Shown: piece after piece, positions 1 through 5,820 of the stretch
How the letters are laid out: each line of letters starts with the position of its first letter
How positions within the stretch are numbered: position 1 is the stretch's first letter
Assembly: GCA_021286965.1 (NCBI GenBank)
Contig: JAJTBK010000040.1
Coordinates: 1 to 7,436 of the forward strand
Length of the DNA stretch: 7,436 nucleotides
Source: Comamonadaceae bacterium
GTDB taxonomy: Bacteria > Pseudomonadota > Gammaproteobacteria > Burkholderiales > Burkholderiaceae_C
Direction of reading: 5' to 3'
The notes under the pieces: generated by a model
Databases searched by the model: none
The model's input: only the letters and a program-made list of their open reading frames with translations
Told to the model about the DNA's origin: nothing
Made by a program: the position numbers and the translations under genes

Positions 1-81
1 GACCCCACCGACAAGACGGTGGACGCCCTGATGAAGCTCGACCTGCCGGCTGGCGTGGACGTCGAGATCAAGCTGCAGTAA
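1..81 (+). CDS. rpsJ: 30S ribosomal protein S10, 3' end only (RpsJ)
   Basis: Only the last 26 codons and the TAA stop are present; the start lies upstream of the window. The visible peptide runs DPTDKTVDALMKLDLPAGVD and then ends VEIKLQ. It closely matches the C-terminus of bacterial S10 (E. coli has the equivalent [20 protein letters not shown] stretch). S10 sits in the head of the 30S subunit and also works as NusE in transcription antitermination with NusB. It is the first gene of the S10 operon, and the ten genes that follow here confirm the context. Unusually, 219 bp separate its stop from rplC, whereas the spacing in E. coli is only a few tens of bases. Confidence 0.97.
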   Translation, partial: DPTDKTVDALMKLDLPAGVDVEIKLQ

Positions 82-89
82 TGCGGTTG

Positions 90-119
90 CTGCGGCGCCC
101 CCCGGGGTGCTGCAGTTTC
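90..119 (+). terminator. Terminator-like GC-rich hairpin after rpsJ
   Basis: Arms 90-100 and 105-115 pair over 11 positions, two of them G-U, with a four-base loop. The T-rich TTTCCTTT follows at 116-123. The stem begins eight bases after the rpsJ stop, where a terminator or attenuator would sit. The T tract is interrupted by CC, so termination may be partial. That would suit an operon in which some transcripts must continue into rplC. An alternative role is a 3'-stabilising hairpin at a processing site. Confidence 0.45.
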
Positions 120-123
120 CTTT

Positions 124-164
124 GTATAACGCGGGCTTGCTTGCAAAAGCAGTCCGCGTTATAC
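124..164. repeat. Long inverted repeat with 11-bp perfect arms
   Basis: GTATAACGCGG at 124-134 is the exact reverse complement of CCGCGTTATAC at 154-164. Pairing continues inward (135-137 with 151-153, then 139-142 with 147-150, with T138 bulged) to a GCAA loop at 143-146. The whole is about 18 bp with one bulge. In RNA this would be a stable hairpin; in DNA it could be a symmetrical protein-binding site. It covers the -10 and -35 elements of the putative promoter described separately. It lies between rpsJ and rplC, where E. coli has no such element. Confidence 0.8.
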
Positions 165-165
165 T
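137..165 (+). promoter_or_regulatory. Putative sigma-70 promoter for rplC and downstream genes
   Basis: TTGCTT at 137-142 and TATACT at 160-165 are separated by exactly 17 bp. The -10 matches the consensus at five of six positions and the -35 at three of six. Transcription would start near 172 and give an rplC leader of about 130 nt. The promoter lies just after a terminator-like hairpin, which fits a re-initiation point inside the S10 operon. The match is a pattern only; the -35 box is weak and its placement inside an inverted repeat is unusual. Confidence 0.45.
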
Positions 166-170
166 TTGCG

Positions 171-203
171 GCTTCGCTTTTCCTTCGGGGTGGGCGAAGC
201 TTT
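171..203 (+). promoter_or_regulatory. Second hairpin in the rpsJ-rplC spacer, possible attenuator
   Basis: GCTTCGC at 171-177 pairs exactly with GCGAAGC at 194-200. The loop contains a short CC-TTCG-GG mini-hairpin at 182-189. TTT follows at 201-203. It would form at the very 5' end of a transcript from the putative promoter just upstream. The T tract is too short for a convincing terminator, so it may be a leader structure, a stabiliser or an attenuator. Confidence 0.4.
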
Positions 204-212
204 AATAACCCT

Positions 213-285
213 CTTTCACAGCACGCAAGCCCATGGGCGAGCAAGGTGTAAACGGCGCAGCCAATTGAAGTTGCGGCGGTGAAAG
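213..285 (+). promoter_or_regulatory. Long-range leader stem upstream of the rplC SD
   Basis: CTTTCAC at 213-219 is the exact complement of GTGAAAG at 279-285. Pairing extends inward (221-222 with 276-277, then CGCAA 224-228 with TTGCG 271-275), giving about 14 pairs with one A-G mismatch and one bulged A. The enclosed part contains the small palindrome GCCCATGGGC (229-238). The 3' arm ends five bases before the SD core GGAG (290-293), so folding or protein binding here could affect rplC translation. L4 regulates the E. coli S10 operon through a leader upstream of rpsJ; a comparable role here is inference. Confidence 0.4.
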
Positions 286-300
286 CTCTGGAGAAAACCA

Positions 301-975
301 ATGAGTCTGTGCAACTCCCTCGGGTTGCTGGGCCGCAAGGTGGGCATGATGCGTCTGTTCACCGATGACGGGGAAGCCGTTCCCGTCACGGTGGTGGATG
401 TGTCCAACAACCGCGTTACCCAGGTCAAAACCCAAGAGAACGATGGCTACGTGTCCCTGCAGGTCACGTTCGGTTCGCGCCGCGTTTCGCGCGTGACCAA
501 GCCTGAAGCCGGCCACCTCGCCAAGGCAGGTGTCGAAGCCGGTGAAATCATCCGCGAATTCCCCGTGACCGCTGAAGTCGCTGGCAAGTACGCCGCCGGT
601 GCCACCGTGCCCGTCGCTGACGTCTTCGCCGTGGGCCAGAAAGTGGACGTGCAAGGCACCTCCATCGGTAAGGGCTACGCCGGCACCATCAAGCGCCACA
701 ATTTCGGTTCGCAGCGCGCCTCGCACGGTAATAGCCGCTCGCACAACGTTCCTGGCTCCATCGGTATGGCGCAGGATCCGGGCCGCGTGTTCCCTGGCAA
801 GAAGATGACTGGTCACATGGGCGATGAGACCGTGACTACCCAAAACCTCGACGTGGTTCGTATCGACGAAGCGCGTCAACTGCTCTTGATCAAGGGCGCT
901 GTTCCGGGCTCCAAGGGTGGCTTCGTGACGGTGCGTCCCGCCATCAAGGCCAAAGCTTCCAAAGGAGCGAACTAA
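301..975 (+). CDS. rplC: 50S ribosomal protein L3 (RplC)
   Basis: 224 residues, slightly longer than E. coli L3 (209). L3 is an early-assembly 23S rRNA-binding protein whose central loop reaches toward the peptidyl transferase centre. The N-terminus [19 protein letters not shown], the segment [15 protein letters not shown] (about 36-50) and the conserved loop [20 protein letters not shown] (about 140-159) identify it. Gln158 lines up with E. coli Gln150, the residue methylated by PrmB, so that modification is plausible. The start is set by the SD core GGAG at 290-293, seven bases before ATG, and by the family N-terminus. It is the first gene after the structured 219-bp spacer, and its TAA overlaps the rplD ATG by one base. 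Confidence 0.98.
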   Translation: MSLCNSLGLLGRKVGMMRLFTDDGEAVPVTVVDVSNNRVTQVKTQENDGYVSLQVTFGSRRVSRVTKPEAGHLAKAGVEAGEIIREFPVTAEVAGKYAAGATVPVADVFAVGQKVDVQGTSIGKGYAGTIKRHNFGSQRASHGNSRSHNVPGSIGMAQDPGRVFPGKKMTGHMGDETVTTQNLDVVRIDEARQLLLIKGAVPGSKGGFVTVRPAIKAKASKGAN

Positions 976-1595
976 TGCAGCCCGAACTCCTGAATGAACA
1001 GGGCCAGGCCGCGTCCAAGGTGGACGTTCCCGAGACCGTGTTCGATCGCCAGTACAACGAAGACCTGATCCACCAGATCGTCGTCGCCTACCGCGCCAAC
1101 GGCCGTCAGGGCACCCGTGCCCAGAAGGACCGCGAGCAGGTGCGCCACTCGACCAAGAAGCCCTTCAAGCAAAAGGGCACCGGCAACGCACGTGCCGGTA
1201 TGACCTCCTCGCCGCTGTGGCGTGGTAGCGGTCGCGTCTTCCCGAACCTGCCTGAAGAAAACTTCACGCAGAAGATCAGCAAGAAGATGTACCGCGCCGG
1301 TATGGCCTGCATTCTGTCGCAGCTGGCGCGCGAAGGCCGCCTGGCTGTGGTCGATTCGCTCAAGGTCGAAACCCCCAAGACCAAGGTCCTGGCTGACAAG
1401 TTCAAGGCCATGAACCTGGAATCGGTGATGGTGATCGCCGACGAGGTCGATGAAAACCTGTACCTCGCTTCGCGCAATCTGAAGAACGTGTTCGTCGTCG
1501 AACCGCGTTATGCAGACCCCGTGTCGCTGGTGCACTTCAAGAAAGTGCTCGTCACCAAGGGCGCGATCGACAAACTCAAGGAGATGTTCGCATGA
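975..1595 (+). CDS. rplD: 50S ribosomal protein L4 (RplD)
   Basis: 206 residues, the normal length. L4 binds 23S rRNA and sends an extended loop into the peptide exit tunnel. In E. coli it is also the autogenous repressor of the S10 operon, acting on transcription and translation through the rpsJ leader. The tunnel loop is visible around residues 50-95, with [10 protein letters not shown] at 61-70 followed by [14 protein letters not shown]. Residue 71 is Asn, where E. coli and many bacteria have Arg in GTGRAR. The C-terminal part ends [20 protein letters not shown] and LKEMFA. ATG overlaps the rplC stop (TAATG), with AAAGGAG at 961-967 as SD. Its own stop overlaps the rplW start, so translation is probably coupled across all three genes. 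Confidence 0.98.
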   Translation: MQPELLNEQGQAASKVDVPETVFDRQYNEDLIHQIVVAYRANGRQGTRAQKDREQVRHSTKKPFKQKGTGNARAGMTSSPLWRGSGRVFPNLPEENFTQKISKKMYRAGMACILSQLAREGRLAVVDSLKVETPKTKVLADKFKAMNLESVMVIADEVDENLYLASRNLKNVFVVEPRYADPVSLVHFKKVLVTKGAIDKLKEMFA

Positions 1596-1906
1596 GCACG
1601 CTCAAGTTTGACGAAGGTCGTCTGATGCAAGTGTTGGTTGCTCCCATCGTGTCCGAGAAGGCCACCATGGTTGCTGAAAAGTCCAACGCCGTGACGTTCA
1701 AAGTGCTGCAAAACGCCACCAAGCCCGAGATCAAAGCCGCTGTCGAGCTGCTGTTCAAGGTCGAGGTCAAGGGCGTTTCTGTGGTCAATACCAAAGGCAA
1801 GACCAAGCGCTTTGGCAAAACGATGGGCCGCCGCGACAACGTGCGCAAGGCTTACGTGACGCTCAAAGAAGGTCAAGAGCTGAACCTGTCCGGGGAGGCT
1901 GCGTAA
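1592..1906 (+). CDS. rplW: 50S ribosomal protein L23 (RplW)
   Basis: 104 residues, typical of L23. The protein lies at the exit of the peptide tunnel and is the docking point for trigger factor and the signal recognition particle. Recognisable parts are [15 protein letters not shown] (11-25), the segment [20 protein letters not shown], and the basic loop [15 protein letters not shown], which contacts 23S rRNA. The ATGA overlap with rplD and an AAGGAG about eight bases upstream support this start. A later Met at 1625 would remove ten residues that match the usual N-terminal extension in Burkholderiales. The SD for rplB (GGGGAGG, 1892-1898) is encoded inside its last codons. Confidence 0.97.
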   Translation: MSTLKFDEGRLMQVLVAPIVSEKATMVAEKSNAVTFKVLQNATKPEIKAAVELLFKVEVKGVSVVNTKGKTKRFGKTMGRRDNVRKAYVTLKEGQELNLSGEAA

Positions 1907-1909
1907 ACC

Positions 1910-2734
1910 ATGGCCGTTATCAAGCTCAAACCCACTTCGCCCGGCCGTCGCGGCACGGTGAAGATCTCGCGTGACCACCTGCACAAGGGTGAAGCGTTCG
2001 CAGCCCTGCTGGAACCCCAGTTCCAGAAGGCCGGCCGCAACAACAACGGTCACATCACCACCCGTCACAAGGGCGGTGGCCACAAGCACCACTACCGCGT
2101 GGTGGACTTCCGTCGCAACAAGGATGCCATCCCCGCCAAGGTGGAGCGCATCGAGTACGACCCGAACCGTTCGGCCCACATCGCCCTGGTGTGCTACGCC
2201 GACGGCGAGCGCCGTTACATCATTGCACCGCGCAACCTGGAAGTCGGTAGCTCCATCCTGAGCGGCTCCGAAGCCCCGATCCGCGTCGGCAACACCCTGC
2301 CGATCCGCAACATCCCGGTGGGTTCGACCATTCACTGCATCGAGCTCAAGCCCGGTGCCGGTGCCCAGATCGCCCGCTCCGCTGGCACGTCGGCCACGCT
2401 GCTGGCGCGCGAAGGCGTGTACGCCCAGGTGCGTATGCGTTCGGGCGAAGTGCGGAAGATCCACATCGAATGCCGCGCCACCATCGGTGAAGTGGCCAAC
2501 GAAGAGCACAGCCTGCGCCAGTTGGGCAAGGCCGGTGTCAAGCGCTGGATGGGTATTCGCCCGACCGTGCGCGGCGTGGCCATGAACCCGATCGACCACC
2601 CGCACGGTGGTGGTGAAGGCCGTACCGGTGAAGGCCGTCACGCTGTTGACCCATGGGGCAACCTGACCAAGGGCTACCGCACCCGCAACAACAAGCGCAC
2701 ACAAGTGATGATTGTGTCGCGCCGTAAGAAGTAA
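1910..2734 (+). CDS. rplB: 50S ribosomal protein L2 (RplB)
   Basis: 274 residues, as expected (E. coli 273). L2 is among the most conserved 50S proteins. It is needed for subunit association, tRNA binding and peptidyl transferase activity. The N-terminal RNA-binding part has the basic run [20 protein letters not shown] (about 44-63). The C-terminal signature [17 protein letters not shown] is complete, and His230 (counting Met) corresponds to E. coli His229, which is important for peptidyl transfer. It ends in the usual basic tail RRKK. The start follows rplW by three bases, with GGGGAGG at 1892-1898 about 11 bases upstream, a slightly long spacing. The rpsS SD overlaps its stop. Confidence 0.98.
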   Translation: MAVIKLKPTSPGRRGTVKISRDHLHKGEAFAALLEPQFQKAGRNNNGHITTRHKGGGHKHHYRVVDFRRNKDAIPAKVERIEYDPNRSAHIALVCYADGERRYIIAPRNLEVGSSILSGSEAPIRVGNTLPIRNIPVGSTIHCIELKPGAGAQIARSAGTSATLLAREGVYAQVRMRSGEVRKIHIECRATIGEVANEEHSLRQLGKAGVKRWMGIRPTVRGVAMNPIDHPHGGGEGRTGEGRHAVDPWGNLTKGYRTRNNKRTQVMIVSRRKK

Positions 2735-2744
2735 GGGGTAGCAA

Positions 2745-3020
2745 ATGACTCGTTCTCTCAAAAAGGGTCCGTTTGTTGACCATCACCTGCTGGCCAAGGT
2801 CGAAAAGGCCATCGCCACCAAGGACAAGAAGCCCGTCAAGACCTGGTCGCGCCGCTCCATGGTGCTGCCCGAGTTCATCGGCCTGACGATTGCCGTGCAC
2901 AACGGCAAGCAGCACGTGCCGGTGTACGTGACCGACCAGATGGTCGGCCACAAGCTGGGCGAATTCGCGCTGACCCGTACGTTCAAGGGTCACCCTGCGG
3001 ACAAAAAAGCCAAGAAGTAA
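2745..3020 (+). CDS. rpsS: 30S ribosomal protein S19 (RpsS)
   Basis: 91 residues, the standard length. S19 pairs with S13 in the head of the 30S subunit near the A-site tRNA and the subunit bridges. The sequence opens [20 protein letters not shown] and contains the family core [20 protein letters not shown], then [20 protein letters not shown] and [12 protein letters not shown]. It ends in a lysine-rich tail. The start lies ten bases after the rplB stop; AAGGGG at 2733-2738, overlapping that stop, acts as SD. Nothing unusual is visible. Confidence 0.98.
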   Translation: MTRSLKKGPFVDHHLLAKVEKAIATKDKKPVKTWSRRSMVLPEFIGLTIAVHNGKQHVPVYVTDQMVGHKLGEFALTRTFKGHPADKKAKK

Positions 3021-3030
3021 GGAATAGAAC

Positions 3031-3363
3031 ATGTCTGAAACACGTGCTGTTCTCCGTGGCGTCCGCCTGTCTGTGGACAAGGGTCGCCTGGTCGCGGATC
3101 TGATCCGTGGCAAGAAAGTGGACCAAGCCCTGAACATCCTGGCCTTCACGCAGAAAAAAGCTGCCGTGATCGTCAAGAAGGTGCTCGAGTCGGCCATCGC
3201 CAACGCCGAGCACAACGACGGCGCCGACATCGACGATCTGAAGGTCAAGACCATCTACGCCGAGCAAGGCACCACGCTCAAGCGCTTCACCGCGCGCGCC
3301 AAGGGCCGTGGCAACCGCATCAGCAAGCCGACCTGCCACATCTACGTGACTGTTGGCAATTAA
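3031..3363 (+). CDS. rplV: 50S ribosomal protein L22 (RplV)
   Basis: 110 residues, as in E. coli. L22 binds all domains of 23S rRNA, and its long beta-hairpin lines the exit tunnel opposite L4; changes there can alter macrolide sensitivity. The N-terminal part has [20 protein letters not shown] (8-27) and the helix segment [20 protein letters not shown]. The tunnel hairpin is the basic stretch [20 protein letters not shown] near 82-101, followed by [15 protein letters not shown] at 3018-3023, overlapping the rpsS stop, is the SD seven bases before ATG. It is compact within the operon and unremarkable for the family. Confidence 0.98.
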   Translation: MSETRAVLRGVRLSVDKGRLVADLIRGKKVDQALNILAFTQKKAAVIVKKVLESAIANAEHNDGADIDDLKVKTIYAEQGTTLKRFTARAKGRGNRISKPTCHIYVTVGN

Positions 3364-3380
3364 AAGGCCAGAGGAAGAAT

Positions 3381-4247
3381 ATGGGACAGAAAATCCATCC
3401 TACCGGCTTTCGCCTTGCTGTAAGCCGTAACTGGGCCAGCCGCTGGTACGCCAGCAACCGCGACTTCGCCGGCATGTTGGCCGAAGACGTGAAGGTGCGC
3501 GAGTACCTCAAGGCCAAGCTGAAGAACGCTGCGGTGTCGCGCATCCTGATCGAGCGCCCCGCCAAGAACGCCCGCATCACGATTTTCTCGGCACGTCCGG
3601 GCGTCGTGATCGGCAAGAAGGGCGAGGACATCGAGAACCTGAAGAAGGAACTCGCGACCCGCCTGGGCGTGCCCGTCGCAGTGAACATCGAAGAAGTGCG
3701 CAAGCCCGAAATCGATGCCAAGCTGATCGCCGACAGCATCACCCAGCAGCTCGAAAAGCGCATCATGTTCCGCCGCGCCATGAAGCGCGCCATGCAGAAC
3801 GCCATGCGCCTGGGCGCCCAGGGCATCAAGATCATGTCCTCGGGTCGTCTGAACGGCATCGAAATCGCCCGCTGCGAGTGGTACCGCGAAGGCCGTGTGC
3901 CGCTGCACACCCTGCGCGCCGACATCGACTACGGCACCTCCGAAGCCAAGACCACCTACGGTGTGATCGGCGTCAAGGTGTGGGTCTACAAGGGTGACTC
4001 CCTGGGCCGTGGCGCTGTGCCGGCGGTCGAGACGCCGCGTCCTGACGACGAGCGTCGCCCGCGTGGCCCGCGCCGCGATGGCCGTGGCGACGGTCGCCGT
4101 GACGGCGCTGGCCGTGGTGGCCGCCGCCCCGCTGGCACCAACGCCGCCCCTGCCGACGGCAGCGACAAGCCTGCTGGCGCCGGTGCCGATTCCGTTAAGC
4201 GCGTAAACAAAGCCGCGCCCGCTGCTGCGGACGGTAAAGGAGAATAA
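3381..4247 (+). CDS. rpsC: 30S ribosomal protein S3 with long charged C-terminal tail (RpsC)
   Basis: 288 residues against 233 in E. coli. S3 sits at the mRNA entry of the 30S subunit and takes part in mRNA unwinding with S4 and S5. The type II KH domain contains the GxxG loop GKKG at 78-81. The C-terminal domain has [19 protein letters not shown] (130-148), including the basic residues implicated in helicase activity, and [20 protein letters not shown]. The conserved fold ends near residue 210. About 78 residues follow, rich in Arg, Gly, Asp, Ala and Pro, and are probably disordered. I recall similar tails in Burkholderiales S3, so it is unlikely to be a frameshift: the frame stays open to a stop two bases before rplP. 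SD AGAGGAAG at 3370-3377; gap to rplV 17 bp. Confidence 0.98.
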   Translation: MGQKIHPTGFRLAVSRNWASRWYASNRDFAGMLAEDVKVREYLKAKLKNAAVSRILIERPAKNARITIFSARPGVVIGKKGEDIENLKKELATRLGVPVAVNIEEVRKPEIDAKLIADSITQQLEKRIMFRRAMKRAMQNAMRLGAQGIKIMSSGRLNGIEIARCEWYREGRVPLHTLRADIDYGTSEAKTTYGVIGVKVWVYKGDSLGRGAVPAVETPRPDDERRPRGPRRDGRGDGRRDGAGRGGRRPAGTNAAPADGSDKPAGAGADSVKRVNKAAPAAADGKGE

Positions 4248-4249
4248 AC

Positions 4250-4666
4250 ATGCTGCAACCAGCACGCCGCAAGTTCCGTAAGGAACAAAAAGGCCGCAAC
4301 ACCGGCATCGCCACCCGTGGCAACGCCGTGTCCTTCGGCGACTTCGGTCTGAAGTCCACCGATCGCGGCCGCCTCACGGCCCGCCAGATCGAAGCCGCTC
4401 GCCGCGCGATTTCGCGCCACGTCAAGCGCGGTGGCCGTATCTGGATCCGTGTCTTCCCCGACAAGCCGATCTCGACCAAGCCTGCCGAAGTCCGTATGGG
4501 CAACGGTAAGGGCAACCCGGAGTACTACGTGGCTGAGATCCAGCCCGGCAAGATGCTCTATGAGATCGTCGGTGTGCCCGAAGAGCTGGCGCGCGAGGCT
4601 TTCCGCCTTGCCGCTGCCAAGCTGCCCCTGCGCACGACCTTCGTGACCCGTCAAATTGGTGCTTAA
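4250..4666 (+). CDS. rplP: 50S ribosomal protein L16 (RplP)
   Basis: 138 residues (E. coli 136). L16 organises the A-site tRNA contact on the 50S subunit and is a late-assembly protein. The N-terminus [20 protein letters not shown], the segment [20 protein letters not shown] and the signature [20 protein letters not shown] are all present. Arg82 aligns with E. coli Arg81, the target of the hydroxylase RoxA (YcfD). The ATG is two bases after the rpsC stop; SD AAAGGAG at 4236-4242 lies inside the rpsC coding end, implying coupled translation. The TAA stop at 4664 starts the SD of rpmC. Confidence 0.98.
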   Translation: MLQPARRKFRKEQKGRNTGIATRGNAVSFGDFGLKSTDRGRLTARQIEAARRAISRHVKRGGRIWIRVFPDKPISTKPAEVRMGNGKGNPEYYVAEIQPGKMLYEIVGVPEELAREAFRLAAAKLPLRTTFVTRQIGA

Positions 4667-4670
4667 GGAG
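4664..4670 (+). promoter_or_regulatory. Shine-Dalgarno that fixes the rpmC start
   Basis: TAAGGAG at 4664-4670 is both the rplP stop and a near-perfect SD, six bases before ATG at 4677. It supports that ATG over the in-frame TTG at 4656, which lies upstream of the SD inside rplP. Confidence 0.85.
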
Positions 4671-4676
4671 ATCAAC

Positions 4677-4874
4677 ATGACGAAAGCTGCTGAACTCCGC
4701 CAAAAAGACGTTGCCGCCCTCGAAGCCGAAGTGAAAGCCCTGCAAAAGGCCCACTTTGGTCTGCGGATGCAAAAGGCCACGCAACAACTGGGCAACACGG
4801 CGACGATCAAGGCGACCCGCCGCGACATCGCCCGCGCCAAGACCATCCTTGCTGAAAAGCAAGCTGCCAAGTAA
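4677..4874 (+). CDS. rpmC: 50S ribosomal protein L29 (RpmC)
   Basis: 65 residues, normal for L29 (E. coli 63). It is a small, mostly helical protein at the tunnel exit next to L23, contributing to the trigger factor and SRP docking surface. It starts [20 protein letters not shown], a heptad-like helix, followed by [20 protein letters not shown] and the family motif [18 protein letters not shown]. The ATG is chosen from the strong SD and the family N-terminus. The gap to rplP is ten bases. Nothing unusual is seen. Confidence 0.97.
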   Translation: MTKAAELRQKDVAALEAEVKALQKAHFGLRMQKATQQLGNTATIKATRRDIARAKTILAEKQAAK

Positions 4875-4888
4875 TCGAAGGAGCCGAC

Positions 4889-5158
4889 ATGACGGAAGCT
4901 AAAAAATCCCTCAAGCGCACCTTGATTGGCAAGGTGGTCAGCGACAAGCGTGCCAAGACCGTGACCGTGCTCGTCGAGCGCAGCGTCAAGCACCCGATGT
5001 ACGACAAGATCGTCGTGCGTTCGAGCAAGTACCACGCCCATGACGAAAACGGCGAGTACAAGATGGGCGACGTGATCGAGATCACGGAAAGCCGTCCGCT
5101 CTCCAAGACCAAGAACTGGGTTGCCACTCGCTTGGTGCAAAAGGCTGCTCTGGTCTAA
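4889..5158 (+). CDS. rpsQ: 30S ribosomal protein S17 (RpsQ)
   Basis: 89 residues (E. coli 84). S17 is a primary 16S rRNA-binding protein with an OB fold. Family features include [20 protein letters not shown] (8-27), [20 protein letters not shown] (29-48), then [20 protein letters not shown] and the closing [10 protein letters not shown]. The SD GAAGGAG at 4877-4883 lies six bases before ATG. It is the last ribosomal gene in the window: a strong terminator follows 35 bases after its stop, and rplN of the spc operon does not come next as it does in E. coli. Confidence 0.98.
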   Translation: MTEAKKSLKRTLIGKVVSDKRAKTVTVLVERSVKHPMYDKIVVRSSKYHAHDENGEYKMGDVIEITESRPLSKTKNWVATRLVQKAALV

Positions 5159-5167
5159 GCCCAATCA

Positions 5168-5236
5168 GCCCCTGGGCAGCAATGCCTGAGGAAACGACCC
5201 ACAATGCGTGGGTCGTTTTTTTTTGCCCCCAGGGGC
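5168..5236. repeat. Inverted repeat flanking the rpsQ terminator
   Basis: GCCCCTGGG at 5168-5176 is the exact reverse complement of CCCAGGGGC at 5228-5236. The arms bracket the terminator hairpin. Inside the left side, GGCA-GCAA-TGCC (5175-5186) could form a small stem with a GNRA-type loop that would compete with the outer arm. Such nesting may only stabilise the 3' end; a regulatory role for the downstream gene is speculation. Confidence 0.5.
5194..5224 (+). terminator. Strong intrinsic terminator of the S10 operon
   Basis: A perfect 9-bp stem, ACGACCCAC (5194-5202) with GTGGGTCGT (5208-5216), encloses the five-base loop AATGC and runs into nine consecutive T at 5216-5224. This is a textbook Rho-independent terminator. 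It lies 35 bases after the rpsQ stop and 31 bases before the peroxiredoxin ATG. Confidence 0.93.
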
Positions 5237-5255
5237 CTTTGGAAAGGAAATTGCC

Positions 5256-5762
5256 ATGATCAAGGTTGGAGACACCCTGCCCGCCGTCACGCTGATGGAG
5301 TACGTCGAAGTCGAGGGCAACGGCTGCAGCATCGGCCCGAATCCGGTGGACGTGCGCGCTGCCAGCGCCGGCAAGACGATCGCCCTGTTGGCCGTGCCGG
5401 GCGCTTTCACGCCCACCTGCTCGGCCCAGCACCTGCCGGGCTATATCGCCCAGGCAGCGGCGTTCAAGGCTGCCGGTGTGGATGAAATCTGGTGCCTGGC
5501 GGTGAACGACGCCTTCGTCATGGGCGCCTGGGGGCGCGAGCAGCAGGCCGCTGGCAAGGTGCGGATGCTCGCGGACGGCGATGCCGTCTTCGCCAAGGCC
5601 ACGGGCCTGACGCTCGATCTGAGCGGCAAGGGCCTGGGCCTGCGCAGCAACCGCTACTCCATGCTGGTCAAGGACGGCGTGGTGCGCCAGCTCAACAACG
5701 AAGCCCCGGGCAAGTTCGAGGTCAGCGACGCGGGCACACTGCTGGCACAAGCACAGGCTTGA
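5256..5762 (+). CDS. Prx5-family peroxiredoxin (thiol peroxidase)
   Basis: 168 residues, a single redoxin domain typical of the Prx5/type II group, predicted cytoplasmic (no signal peptide). It reduces hydrogen peroxide and alkyl hydroperoxides through a peroxidatic cysteine. The active site is PGAFTPTCS, matching PxxxTxxC with Pro48, Thr52 and Cys55. The catalytic Arg is probably Arg130 in LGLRSNRYSM. Cys80 in DEIWCLAVNDAFVM sits where some plant type II peroxiredoxins have a second redox cysteine; Cys24 is a further cysteine. No glutaredoxin domain is fused, so the electron donor (glutaredoxin or thioredoxin) is unknown. ATG 5256 is chosen from the AAAGGAAA SD and the family start MIKVGDTLP; a GTG at 5208 lies inside the terminator. 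I see no clear promoter in the 31 bases between terminator and start. Confidence 0.93.
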   Translation: MIKVGDTLPAVTLMEYVEVEGNGCSIGPNPVDVRAASAGKTIALLAVPGAFTPTCSAQHLPGYIAQAAAFKAAGVDEIWCLAVNDAFVMGAWGREQQAAGKVRMLADGDAVFAKATGLTLDLSGKGLGLRSNRYSMLVKDGVVRQLNNEAPGKFEVSDAGTLLAQAQA

Positions 5763-5763
5763 T

Positions 5764-5820
5764 TTTGCTATCTAATCGATAGCTTCTGGCGCTTGCCCCA
5801 CAAGGGCTGGCGCCATTTTT
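5764..5820. repeat. Two-hairpin intergenic element, Comamonadaceae repeat-like
   Basis: Two adjacent stem-loops fill the gap between convergent genes: GCTATC (5767-5772) with GATAGC (5778-5783), then a longer stem from 5787 to 5815. The pattern of a GCTAT...ATAGC hairpin followed by TTCTGGCGCTTG and a second GGCGC stem resembles short palindromic elements I recall as dispersed in Acidovorax-type genomes. Only one copy is present here, so its repeat nature rests on memory, not on this sequence. Confidence 0.5.
5787..5820 (+). terminator. Intrinsic terminator of the peroxiredoxin gene
   Basis: TGGCGC (5787-5792) pairs with GCGCCA (5810-5815). The stem continues inward with a T-G pair, one T-T mismatch and GCCC (5795-5798) with GGGC (5804-5807), leaving a five-base loop. 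TTTTT follows at 5816-5820. It lies 25 bases after the peroxiredoxin stop, and its T tract reaches the stop codon of the convergent acetyltransferase gene. On the opposite strand no T tract follows the stem, so I see it as one-directional. Confidence 0.88.

Noticed and set aside
122..150. Minus-strand promoter within the inverted repeat
   Set aside because: A TATACA box exists on the reverse strand, but no TTG-type -35 lies 16-18 bp away; TTGCAA is only 13 bp away, and no - strand gene follows.
1508..2761. Long open frame on the - strand (417 codons) opposite rplW and rplB
   Set aside because: It is antisense to highly conserved ribosomal genes, rich in His/Val/Ala/Gly/Thr as expected from reverse reading of GC-rich codons, and shows no recognisable domain or SD.
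3994..4206. Small + strand frame inside the rpsC tail
   Set aside because: It is an alternative frame of the low-complexity tail, with Ala/Val/Arg-rich composition and no SD.
3986..5164. Long open frame on the - strand (392 codons) opposite rpsC tail, rplP, rpmC and rpsQ
   Set aside because: It spans four well-supported genes on the other strand and has low-complexity Arg/Pro/Ser content; a GC-driven shadow.
5208..5255. Upstream GTG start for the peroxiredoxin, adding 16 residues
   Set aside because: The GTG lies inside the terminator stem, has no SD, and the added residues do not match Prx5 N-termini; ATG 5256 has a purine-rich SD.
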